A stretch of DNA of 64,000 bases, from contig NZ_RAPR01000001.1 of NCBI RefSeq assembly GCF_003610235.1, positions 8,494,001 to 8,558,000 on the forward strand, read 5' to 3'. Source of the DNA: Catellatospora citrea (GTDB taxonomy: Bacteria; Actinomycetota; Actinomycetes; Mycobacteriales; Micromonosporaceae). A model generated the notes under the pieces. The model was not told where the DNA came from. It saw only the letters and a program-made list of their open reading frames with translations, and did no database searches. Made by a program: the position numbers and the translations under genes. Below are positions 36,009 to 43,899 of the stretch, one piece after another (position 1 is the first letter of the stretch; the number at the start of each line of letters is the position of its first letter).

Positions 36009-36808
36009 CGACCGTCGAGGACACCCTCGCCCACGACTGGCAGGTCTGGCACGCCGCGCGGGAGGAGACGCTGCGCGAGCCGCACGGCTGGCTCAGCCTG
36101 ACCGCGCTGCACTGGCTCACCGCCGAGCCGACCGCCTACCTGTCGGTGCCGGGCAGGTGGCACGCCGACGACGCGGGCGTGCACATCACCGCCACGCCGG
36201 TCGACGGGCTGCACACCGACGGCGCGCTGATCAAGGGCACGGTGACGCTCACGCCGCGCGAGGGCGCGCCCGGCCTGCCGGTGACCTTCGACGACAAGCT
36301 GGTCGAGGTGGTGCTGCGCACCGGGCGCCACGGCATCCGGCTGCGCGACCCGCAGTCGCCCACTCTCACCGGGTTCCGCGGAGTGCCGGCCTTCCCGGTC
36401 GACCACCGCTGGGTCGTGCCGGCGACGTTCGAGCAGTACGCCGTGCCGCGCCGGATCGTCGGGGCGGCCGTGGTGGACGGGCTGGAGCACCACCACAGCG
36501 TCCGGGGCGTGCTGCGGTTCGCGGTGGACGGTGGCACGTACGGGCTGCTGGCCTTCGACGGCGGGCCCGGTCGGCTGTCGGTGCTGTTCCGGGACGCCAC
36601 CAGCGGCGTCACCACGCACGGCGGGGTGCGCTCGGTGGTCGTCGCGGACCCCGGCGGCAGCGGCCCGGCGATCATCGACTTCAACCGGGCGGTGAACCTG
36701 CCGTGCGCGTTCACCGACTACGGCACCTGCCCGCTGCCGCCGCGGGAGAACGTGCTGCCGCTGGCGGTCGAGGCCGGGGAGCGCAAGCCACACCCGGTCG
36801 GCCGCTAG
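36005..36808 (+). CDS. DUF1684 protein
   Basis: A 267-residue cytoplasmic protein of the DUF1684 family. The N-terminal WQVWHAAREETLREPHGWLSLTALHWL and the C-terminal AIIDFNRAVNLPCAFTDYGTCPLPPRENVLPLAVEAGE are the family signatures; the latter contains two Cys. It starts with TTG inside a TTGA overlap with the last monooxygenase and has GGAGAG upstream. DUF1684 genes often travel with LLM monooxygenase operons; the activity is unknown. Confidence 0.88.
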   Translation: MTTVEDTLAHDWQVWHAAREETLREPHGWLSLTALHWLTAEPTAYLSVPGRWHADDAGVHITATPVDGLHTDGALIKGTVTLTPREGAPGLPVTFDDKLVEVVLRTGRHGIRLRDPQSPTLTGFRGVPAFPVDHRWVVPATFEQYAVPRRIVGAAVVDGLEHHHSVRGVLRFAVDGGTYGLLAFDGGPGRLSVLFRDATSGVTTHGGVRSVVVADPGGSGPAIIDFNRAVNLPCAFTDYGTCPLPPRENVLPLAVEAGERKPHPVGR

Positions 36809-36816
36809 CGGATCCC

Positions 36817-36854
36817 CGGGCCGGTCGCGACGTGGGAGCCGCGCGACCGGCCCG
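36817..36854. terminator. Bidirectional terminator, 13-bp stem
   Basis: A 13-bp stem (36817-36829 with 36842-36854) with a 12-base loop, 8 bases after the DUF1684 stop and between two convergent operons. A second GC-rich inverted repeat follows towards 36890. Confidence 0.75.
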
Positions 36855-36908
36855 CGGGCCGGCGCCGTCCTGCCCGGCGGCCGGCCCGCGCAGACCTCCA
36901 CGCGGCCG

Positions 36909-37658
36909 CTACAGCCGGCCCGCGGCCAGCACGCGCTCCAGGAACTGCCGGGTGCGCGGCTCCGCCGGGTCGCCGAGGACCTGCTCCGGAGAGCCCTGCT
37001 CGACGATGCGCCCGCCGTCCAGGAAACACACCCGGTCGGCCACCTCACGGGCGAAACCCATCTCGTGGGTGGCGATGACCATCGTCATGCCGTCGGCACG
37101 CAGCTCGCGGACCAGGCTCAGCACCTCGCCGACCAGCTCGGGGTCCAGTGCCGAGGTCACCTCGTCGAGCAGCATCAGCCGTGGCGCGCAGGCCAGGGAC
37201 CGTACGATCGCCGCCCGTTGCTGCTGCCCGCCGGACAGGCGGTCGGGATACTCGCGGGCCTTGCCGGCCAGCCCGACCCGCTCCAGCAGCCGCATCGCGT
37301 CAGCCTCGGCGCGCGCCCGGCCGACGCCGTGCACCCGACGCGGCGCGAGGGTCACGTTGTCCAGCACGCTCAGGTGCGGGAAGAGGTTGTACGACTGGAA
37401 CACCAGCCCGATGCGGCGGCGCACCCGGTCGGGGTCGGTGCGCGGGTCGGTGATGTGCTCGCCGTCGAGGTGGATGCTGCCGTCGTCCAGGGGTTCCAGC
37501 AGGTTGACGCAGCGCAGCAGGGTGGACTTGCCCGAACCGGAGGCGCCGATGAGCACCACCGCCTCGTGCTCGGCCACCGTGAGGTCCAGCTCGCGCAGCA
37601 CGACCTGACCCCGGAACACCTTGCGCAGCCCGCGGCAGTCCAGCACCGGTGTGCTCAT
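36909..37658 (-). CDS. Polar amino-acid ABC transporter ATPase (GlnQ/TcyN type)
   Basis: A 249-residue ATPase of the polar-amino-acid uptake class. Walker A GASGSGKSTLLRCVNLLEP, Q-loop GLVFQSYNLFPH, signature LSGGQQQRAAIV, Walker B LMLLDEVTSALDPE and switch ATHEMGFAREVADRV are all intact. It overlaps the permease gene by 4 bp. Glutamine, cystine and related transporters share this class, so sequence does not fix the substrate. Confidence 0.93.
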   Translation of the reverse strand: MSTPVLDCRGLRKVFRGQVVLRELDLTVAEHEAVVLIGASGSGKSTLLRCVNLLEPLDDGSIHLDGEHITDPRTDPDRVRRRIGLVFQSYNLFPHLSVLDNVTLAPRRVHGVGRARAEADAMRLLERVGLAGKAREYPDRLSGGQQQRAAIVRSLACAPRLMLLDEVTSALDPELVGEVLSLVRELRADGMTMVIATHEMGFAREVADRVCFLDGGRIVEQGSPEQVLGDPAEPRTRQFLERVLAAGRL

Positions 37659-38536
37659 GCCGCGGCCTCCGCCGACTGGCGGCGCGCGGCGCGCAGGGTC
37701 ACCCAGTCCGTCACCGCGATGAGCGGGATCGCCATCAGCACGAACAGGGCCCCGGCGACCAGGTAGGGGGTGTAGTTGTAGTGCTCGGCGGTCTGGATCT
37801 GGGCCATCCGGATGGCGTCGATCGGGCCCGCCAGGGAGATGAGCCCGACGTCCTTCTGCAGCGCCACCAGGTCGTTCAGCAGAGGTGGAGCGACCCGTCG
37901 AAGCGCCTGCGGCAGCACCACGTGCCGCATCGTCTGGCCGTGGGTCAGGCCGAGCGAGCGGGCGGCGGCCCGCTGCGACGGGTGCACCGACTCGATGCCG
38001 GCGCGGAACACCTCGGCCAGGTAGGCGGCGTACACGATGGTCAGTGCGAGGCCGCCGAGCACCAGCAGCGACGGGGTGCCCTGCAGGCGCAGCCCCGGCA
38101 CGCCGAAGGTGAGCAGGTAGAGCACGATCAGCAGCGGGGTCCCGCGGAACAGGTAGGTGTAGGACGCGGCCAGCGCCCGCAGGGGGAAGAACACGGCCGG
38201 GCGCAACGTGCGCAGCAGCGCGATCGCGAGCCCCAGCAGCAATGCGCCGGCGGCGCAGAACGCCAGCAGCCGCAGGTTGAGCCATAGCCCGTGCAGGACC
38301 AGCGGCAGCGATTCCCGGGCGATCGCCGGGTCCAGGAACGACTCGCGCACCCGCTGCCAGCCGGGCGCGCCGGTGACCGCCACTACCGCCAGCACGCCGA
38401 CCACTGCGGTGGAGGCGGCCGCGACGACGACCGACAGCACGGTCTGCCGCCGCCGGTGCGCGATCCGGGCCTGCTGCAGCGGACTCGGCCGGTAGCCGGA
38501 GTCCACGTCGCGGCCGGGGTCGGAGATGACGGTCAC
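37655..38536 (-). CDS. Polar amino-acid ABC transporter permease
   Basis: A 293-residue permease of the HisM/GlnP class with an unusually long N-terminal part (about 60 residues before the periplasmic domain), then ALAASYTYLFRGTPLLIVLYLLTFG and the ATPase-contact loop VHPSQRAAARSLGLTHGQTMRHVVLPQALR. It sits between the binding protein and ATPase genes in one transcription unit. Confidence 0.92.
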   Translation of the reverse strand: MTVISDPGRDVDSGYRPSPLQQARIAHRRRQTVLSVVVAAASTAVVGVLAVVAVTGAPGWQRVRESFLDPAIARESLPLVLHGLWLNLRLLAFCAAGALLLGLAIALLRTLRPAVFFPLRALAASYTYLFRGTPLLIVLYLLTFGVPGLRLQGTPSLLVLGGLALTIVYAAYLAEVFRAGIESVHPSQRAAARSLGLTHGQTMRHVVLPQALRRVAPPLLNDLVALQKDVGLISLAGPIDAIRMAQIQTAEHYNYTPYLVAGALFVLMAIPLIAVTDWVTLRAARRQSAEAAA

Positions 38537-38545
38537 CGGCGCACG

Positions 38546-39424
38546 CTAACCCAGCGTCGGCGCGCCGGCGACCCCGGCGAGCCACTGCTTCTGCAGCGCG
38601 TCGAGGGTGCCGGCGGCCCGCAGCGCGTCGACGGCCTGGCTCACGCAGGAGGTGAGCGCCGATCCCTTGTCCAGCACCAGCCCAAACTGCTCCGGAGTGC
38701 CGGAGGGCTGCGGCAGCTGGCCCACGATCAGGCCGCCCTCGAGTTCGGCCGCGGTCATGTAGAACGCGGTCGGCAGGTCGACCACGATGCCGTCGACGGT
38801 GCCGTTCTGGAGCTGCTTCTTGGCATCGTCGTTGTTGTTGAACACAGCCGGCTCCACGGCGGGTTTGACCACCTCGGTGACGGCCCGGAAGCTGGTGGTG
38901 CCCACCTGCGCGCCGAGCTTGGCGTTCTTCAGCTCGGCCAGGGTCTTCGCCCCCGCGATCTTCGAACCCTTGATCGTGATGACCGTCTGGGCGACGTCGT
39001 AATAAGGCGACGAGAAGTCGACCGCCCGGCGGCGCTCCTCGGTGATGGAGAACTGGTTGACGTCGAAGTCGAACGTCTTCGGGCCGGGCGCGATCGCGGT
39101 GTTGAAGGTGATTCGCGTCCAGACGACCTGGTCCTTGGTGTAACCCAGCTTCTCGGCGACCGCGTAGGCGACGGCGGACTCGAAGCCCTGCCCGCTGTCG
39201 GGCTTGTTGTCGGCGAACCACGGCGGGTATGCGGGGTCGTCGGTGGCGACGGTGAGCTTGCCGGCCGTCACCGTCTTGAGGGTGGCGGGGGCGCAGTCGG
39301 CCGGGGCGGCCGACGCCGTGGAGCCGGCGCCCGGTTCTTCCTGCGGGGCGCAGGCGGCGGCCAGGGCCAGGGCGGCGAGCGCGAGCGCTCCCGCCAGAGT
39401 GGACCGAAGGGGAGGCGTACTCAT
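38546..39424 (-). CDS. Polar amino-acid ABC transporter binding lipoprotein
   Basis: A 292-residue SBP_bac_3 binding protein. A lipoprotein signal ends at LAAACAPQ (Cys about 26). Landmarks are LTVATDDPAYPPWFADN, FDFDVNQFSITEERRRAVDFSSPYYDVAQTVI and DLPTAFYMTAAEL. It is the first gene of the three-gene importer. The shared upstream element with the sulfur-type operon suggests cystine or another sulfur amino acid, which is inference only. An in-frame ATG four codons upstream is also possible. Confidence 0.9.
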   Translation of the reverse strand: MSTPPLRSTLAGALALAALALAAACAPQEEPGAGSTASAAPADCAPATLKTVTAGKLTVATDDPAYPPWFADNKPDSGQGFESAVAYAVAEKLGYTKDQVVWTRITFNTAIAPGPKTFDFDVNQFSITEERRRAVDFSSPYYDVAQTVITIKGSKIAGAKTLAELKNAKLGAQVGTTSFRAVTEVVKPAVEPAVFNNNDDAKKQLQNGTVDGIVVDLPTAFYMTAAELEGGLIVGQLPQPSGTPEQFGLVLDKGSALTSCVSQAVDALRAAGTLDALQKQWLAGVAGAPTLG

Positions 39425-39438
39425 GCCAGGCAGCATAC

Positions 39439-39455
39439 CCTACTTGCGTAGTAGG
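39439..39455. promoter_or_regulatory. Candidate operator, CCTAC-N7-GTAGG
   Basis: CCTACTTGCGTAGTAGG is a 5-bp inverted repeat with a 7-base centre immediately upstream of the binding-protein gene. It is similar to the element at 25659-25675. Regulator unknown. Confidence 0.5.
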
Positions 39456-39693
39456 AATTAGGGCCGATGTGGAGGACGCCGCGAGCGGCGATGTGGCAAG
39501 GTGCCAGCTGTGACGGTGGAGATCGTTTGCGGGTACGGCGCCAGGATGGCCGGCCTACCGGATCTCACCTTCGGCATGAGCTCAGAAAGGGTACGGGCCG
39601 CGCTCGCGCCGGTGACGGGCAGCCGACGGGGCGGTAACCGGGATCGGCGTGTGCTCGTTGCGATCACACGTGACCCCTGAAATCGGACAGCGC

Positions 39694-40440
39694 ATGAACG
39701 CGCAATACGCCGTCCCGGACGTCCCGGCGTTCCTCGACGCCTGCGACACGGTCGAGTTGAAGGCGGTGCTGACCGAGGCGGAGGGCCGCCGGGCGGCTCG
39801 GTCCCTGGGCTTCGACCTCGGCGATGCGCTGACCAGGCATGTCTACTATCTCGACACGCCGGGCCTGGCACTGGACGCGGCCGGGGTGATCATGAGAATC
39901 CGCCAGACCGGTGACGCCGGAGCCGACGCGACGGTGCGCATCCGTCCGGCCGACCCTGCCGCGCTCGACCCCGAGTTGCGCCGCCGGAAGGGCTTCCACG
40001 TGGAGCTGGACATGTGTCCCGACCGGTTCGTGTGCTCGGCGTCGTTGAAGACCCGGCTCGCCGGCGCGACGGTGGCCGCGGCGGTGGCCGGACGCACGCC
40101 GCCGGGCTCGCTGTTCACGCCACGGCAGCGGCGGCTGTACCAGGCCTACGCGCCGCACGGCGCGGCCTTGGACGGGCTGTCGCTGTTCGGCCCCGTGCGC
40201 GTGCGGCGGCTGGCCGGTGCCGTTCGGGGCTGGCAGCACCAGCTGGCGGTGCAGCTGTGGGAGTTCCCGGCCGAGCCGGTGCTGGAGCTGTCGAGCAAGG
40301 TCGCCGCGGCGGACGCGGCGGTCGCGGTGGCCCGGTGGTCATCCTTCCTGGACCTGCACCGGGTGATCCCGAGGCTCTTCCGGCACACGAAGTCGCAGAC
40401 GGCACTGCGGGCGTCCGCGCCGCGGGCGGCGTACAGCTGA
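39694..40440 (+). CDS. CYTH-like domain protein
   Basis: A 248-residue protein resembling the CYTH/triphosphate tunnel metalloenzyme fold. The early strand CDTVELKAVLTEAEG, then LTRHVYYLDTPGLALDAAGVIMRIRQTG and ATVRIRP, and LELSSKVAAADAAVAVARW near the end, fit this fold, with charged pairs on alternate strands. Such proteins bind triphosphates or polyphosphate. Single gene; converges on the arginase-like gene. The ATG at 39694 is preferred over an upstream in-frame ATG. Confidence 0.7.
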   Translation: MNAQYAVPDVPAFLDACDTVELKAVLTEAEGRRAARSLGFDLGDALTRHVYYLDTPGLALDAAGVIMRIRQTGDAGADATVRIRPADPAALDPELRRRKGFHVELDMCPDRFVCSASLKTRLAGATVAAAVAGRTPPGSLFTPRQRRLYQAYAPHGAALDGLSLFGPVRVRRLAGAVRGWQHQLAVQLWEFPAEPVLELSSKVAAADAAVAVARWSSFLDLHRVIPRLFRHTKSQTALRASAPRAAYS

Positions 40441-40497
40441 CCTGGACGGTGCACCAGGGGTGATCCGCGGCGGCGGCAGGGAGCAGGCCGGTGCGAG

Positions 40498-41400
40498 TTA
40501 CACCGGCCGAAGCGCGTTGCGGAGGCAGCCGATGAACCGGGTGAGAACCTCCGGGTGCCCCGCGGCTCGGGTCGGGTTCAACTCGCCGATCGAGAGCACG
40601 CGGAAGCGCTGGTCGCGGCAGGCGGCGCGCAGTGCCGCACTGAGCCTGTCCAGCGACGGCCCACTGTTGCGGCCGTCTGTGCTTTCGGCCAGCGGTGCGT
40701 CCGTGAAGTCCAGGACGTCGACATCGAGGTGCACGGCCATGGCGGCGCGCGGAAGTACGTCGAGCGCGCGCGTCGCCTGCGCCGACGGCGCCGCGGCCAG
40801 CGCGGCGCTCGCGCACCACGGCAGGCCCAGGCGTTCGACCTGGTCCCGTTCCCACGAGGTCGCGGCCGCGACCTCGACGCCGAGGAAATAGAGTTGAGCG
40901 GTGGTGAGCAGCGGCCGCCGTCCCAGGGCCGACACCAGCGGCTCGGCCGCACCCGGCAGGTCCAGCGCGTGCGCGAGGCCCATCCAGTCCAGCGCCCCGT
41001 CGGTGGTGCTCTGCGGCGTGTTGAGGTCGAAGTGCCGGTCGATGTACAGCAGGCCGGCGTCAGGGTCGTGCGCCGTCAGTGCGCGCATCACGCCGAGGGC
41101 GACCGTGCAGTTGCCGCCGAGGACCAGCACGTCCGCGTCCGCCGCCAACGCCGCCGCCACCTGATCGGCGACGGCGCCGACGGCCTCCACCACGGCGGTG
41201 AGGTTCTGCGCGTACGGGTGGCGCCGGTCGGGGGACCAGACCTGCACCGGCCCGTCACCGGCGTCACGGACCTGGCGACCTGCCGCCCGCAGCTGATCGA
41301 TGAGGCCGAGCTCGCGCAGGACCCGCGCAGCCGTCTCCTGTCCGGGTGCGTAGCTGCCCGCACTGGTCGGTGCGCCCACCACTACAAGATCCCGCGGCAT
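40498..41400 (-). CDS. Arginase/agmatinase-family protein with altered metal site
   Basis: A 300-residue ureohydrolase-fold protein. The second ligand motif is D121-R-H123-F-D125 and the third is HLD226-V-D228-VLD, as in arginases. The first motif, normally GGDHS, reads GGNCT (95-99), so the first metal-ligand His is Cys98 and the Asp is Asn97. Many actinobacterial relatives have GGDCT there. It may use one metal or another chemistry. A GGGAGGATGGGCCG stretch precedes the ATG at 41400. Confidence 0.82.
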   Translation of the reverse strand: MPRDLVVVGAPTSAGSYAPGQETAARVLRELGLIDQLRAAGRQVRDAGDGPVQVWSPDRRHPYAQNLTAVVEAVGAVADQVAAALAADADVLVLGGNCTVALGVMRALTAHDPDAGLLYIDRHFDLNTPQSTTDGALDWMGLAHALDLPGAAEPLVSALGRRPLLTTAQLYFLGVEVAAATSWERDQVERLGLPWCASAALAAAPSAQATRALDVLPRAAMAVHLDVDVLDFTDAPLAESTDGRNSGPSLDRLSAALRAACRDQRFRVLSIGELNPTRAAGHPEVLTRFIGCLRNALRPV

Positions 41401-41551
41401 CGGCCCATCCTCCCTGCCCCAGCCGGCCGGCGCGAGCCGCCACGCCCCGGCCGACCTGGTCACCGGGCCTTCGACCGGTCCGTGTCACCGCGCGAATGAT
41501 CGACCGAAAGTGGGGCAGACGGGCGGGCCGGTGACTGGGCAGAATGCGGCC

Positions 41552-42010
41552 GTGCCGTCAGTCGCCCCACGCCGCTCGAAACGCCTCACCCCGTTGCCCG
41601 CCCTCGGCCCGCTCTATCTCGTCGGGATCGCGATCTGCGCGACGCTGGTCGTGGAGGCGTTCGTCGACGGCCGATACACCGATCCCATGCTGATCCCGCT
41701 GGTCGTCCTGCTCATCGCCGCCTACGGCGGCCTGCGCCAGGGCATCTACCTGGTGGGTGACCAGCTGATCCTGCGGTTCGGCCTGGGTCGCACCGTCGTC
41801 GCGCTGAGCCGGGTACGCGAGTTCACCATCCGCCCGCTGCCCGGCCGGGTCGGCACGCGGCTGCTCCATCTGGAACTGCTGGACGGCACCCAGGTCGCCA
41901 CGAGCGTCGGCGTCAGCCGGAATCTGTTCAGTCCGGTGGTCAGGCTGCCGTTCGAGAAGCTGGTCGCGCTGGTGGAACAGCTCGACACGCACCGCCGTCA
42001 GTTCCACTGA
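41552..42010 (+). CDS. Small membrane protein with PH-like domain
   Basis: A 152-residue protein with two membrane helices at the start (LGPLYLVGIAICATLVVEAF and LIPLVVLLIAAYGGL), then a beta-rich domain (GDQLILRFGLGRTVVALSRVREFTIRP and LLHLELLDGTQVATSVG) of bacterial PH-like look. Start uncertain: GTG codons at 41510 and 41531 are also in frame. Function unknown; converges on the C39 peptidase gene. Confidence 0.55.
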   Translation: MPSVAPRRSKRLTPLPALGPLYLVGIAICATLVVEAFVDGRYTDPMLIPLVVLLIAAYGGLRQGIYLVGDQLILRFGLGRTVVALSRVREFTIRPLPGRVGTRLLHLELLDGTQVATSVGVSRNLFSPVVRLPFEKLVALVEQLDTHRRQFH

Positions 42011-42129
42011 CGCGTGGCGTGCCGCCGGTTCGGCCCGGCGGTCGACACCAGCATGACGACCTGGCGGGACGAGTCGCGCCGCGGCACCGGCCTCGACCGG
42101 AATCCGGCTGAGGCCGATGCCGCGGCCGG

Positions 42130-43386
42130 TCACCAATTCGCCTGGGCCGGGGGAGGCGGCAGGGCCACGCCCGGTTGCTTGATCACGTACACGAGGCCGC
42201 CGCTGGTCCTCAGCCACGCCGCCTCGAACGCGGCGCGCCCGGCGGTCTTGCGTACGGCCGCGTTGGTCGCCGCGGCGGGATCGTTCAGCACCGGCTGACC
42301 GGTCGCGGAGAAGCCGGCCAGCACCAGCAGGTGCCCGTTGGTCGAGTAGGACAGGCCTGGAATCTCGTTCTTGCCGAACGACAGCGAGCAGACCAGCGGG
42401 ATGCCCGCGGCGATGAACTTCTCCGCCTCGTTGAGCGAGCGCAGCCGCGTGACGAAGCCGTCCAGACCGAACCGGCCCGCGTACGCGGTGTTGAACGGCC
42501 AGTTGCCGGTGCCACGGTAGTTCAGGTCGTAGGTGTGGCGGGCGGCGTGGTCGACCCACGGATCGGCGTAGGTCGGATCGACCCATGCGTAGTCGGCGGG
42601 AGTGGGACCGGTGCCCCAGAACGCGACCACCATCGACGTCGAGGTCGGACTGCACCACGCCTCGCCGCCCCCGTTGTACTGCGGGTACTGCCCCGTGTGG
42701 ATGTTCTGTGAGTACTGCGGCACGTTGAGCGTGATGCCTTGCGCCTCGACCGGGGCCGTCGCGGTGCCCGCCCCGGACACGGCGGAGGCGACCGCACCGA
42801 GGCTGCGCACCACGGGTGTGAGCGAGCCGCCGGCCGGCCGGTACAGGGTTGCCCGCACCTGCCAGCTGGTCAGTTCCCGACCCGCGGCCGCGGTCCAGGT
42901 GTCGATCGCGATGCCGCCGTCGGCGTCGGTCTGGCCCGGCACGGATGTGCGCTGCACGACGGCATCGTCAGCGGCCCACCGGCCCATGACCTTCCATGCC
43001 GTGGTGTTGCCCGCGGCGGTCACGCCCCGCAGCTCCACCTGCACCCACGTGGCGCTCGGCGTGTCAGCGGTCCAGGACGCGATCGCCTCGGTGGCCGGGA
43101 ACCCGGTGGTGACCATCGGCGACGTCCAGCTCGCGTAGTCGTAACTCGATCCGAGATAGGTGAACTGGCCGGCCGGGGACGTGATGCGCAAGGCGTCGCC
43201 GGACGTCGCGGTGCCGAGGTGGGTGCCCGTGCCGAAGTCCGCGGCCGATGTCCAACCTCGGTAGGCGATGTGGCGCGGTCCGGGCGGCGGTGGGGGCTTC
43301 GCCGCCCACGCCGGGCCGGCTACGCCCGTCATGCCGATGGCGGCACCCGCTGCCAGTGTCGACCGGAGGACTGCTCTGCGTTCCAT
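42130..43386 (-). CDS. Secreted C39-family cysteine peptidase
   Basis: A 418-residue secreted protein. The signal RRAVLRSTLAAGAAIG...AWA has a twin-arginine look. Residues 35-215 form a beta-sandwich-like region of unknown role; the C-terminal half is a C39-like papain-fold peptidase, with the nucleophile in GGEAWCSPTSTSM, His in TNGHLLVLAGF and the ND in VLNDPAA. It cleaves peptides, perhaps leader peptides or peptidoglycan-linked proteins. No bacteriocin gene is adjacent. Confidence 0.85.
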   Translation of the reverse strand: MERRAVLRSTLAAGAAIGMTGVAGPAWAAKPPPPPGPRHIAYRGWTSAADFGTGTHLGTATSGDALRITSPAGQFTYLGSSYDYASWTSPMVTTGFPATEAIASWTADTPSATWVQVELRGVTAAGNTTAWKVMGRWAADDAVVQRTSVPGQTDADGGIAIDTWTAAAGRELTSWQVRATLYRPAGGSLTPVVRSLGAVASAVSGAGTATAPVEAQGITLNVPQYSQNIHTGQYPQYNGGGEAWCSPTSTSMVVAFWGTGPTPADYAWVDPTYADPWVDHAARHTYDLNYRGTGNWPFNTAYAGRFGLDGFVTRLRSLNEAEKFIAAGIPLVCSLSFGKNEIPGLSYSTNGHLLVLAGFSATGQPVLNDPAAATNAAVRKTAGRAAFEAAWLRTSGGLVYVIKQPGVALPPPPAQANW

Positions 43387-43899
43387 GAACTCTCCTCGCG
43401 ATGGGAAGCTTCAATAGAGATTCCCTCGACGAAGGTATTCTTCACAATGCCCGATCGGTCTGTCGTCGACGGCAATCCTGCGCCCCTACCCAGTACTCGC
43501 GCTTTGACGGGGTCTTTCAAACCGTCGCGCAGACGTTGTCCGTGGCTCCGTGGTCACTGCGCGAGGGCCAGGCCGCCCACGAGCGCCAGCACGAGGGCGA
43601 CCGAGTCAGGTCGTCCGGCTGCTGTCAGCGGCTCGGCCGGTCGGTAGGGCGATGGGCGCTACCTGTCACCGGCAGGATGATCATGCCGATCAACGATTCG
43701 ATCCCCGCAGGTGTCAGAGCTGCTCGATCAGGCAGGTGCGGTGTCAGCTGCCAGCGTCGAGATCGCTGGGCGACACGGATGACGTTGTCGGCAGACCTCT
43801 GACGCGCTGACTCTGGCAGACTCCTGGCAGTCACGTCCGTCGTTCGGCTGCCGACGCCGACTTGCCGGGGCAGCCGATGTCGGTAGCGGGAAGGTTTCG
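43387..43899. other. 513-bp gap, lower GC, no convincing gene
   Basis: The stretch is visibly less GC-rich than its surroundings and its open frames on both strands have mixed codon use. A short hydrophobic frame on the minus strand (VALVLALVGGLALAQ, about 43553-43600) could be a gene scrap. No terminator or clear promoter was seen. Confidence 0.4.

Noticed and set aside
43401..43802. Plus-strand frame in the low-GC gap
   Set aside because: No ribosome site, no recognisable domain and frame-neutral codon use.
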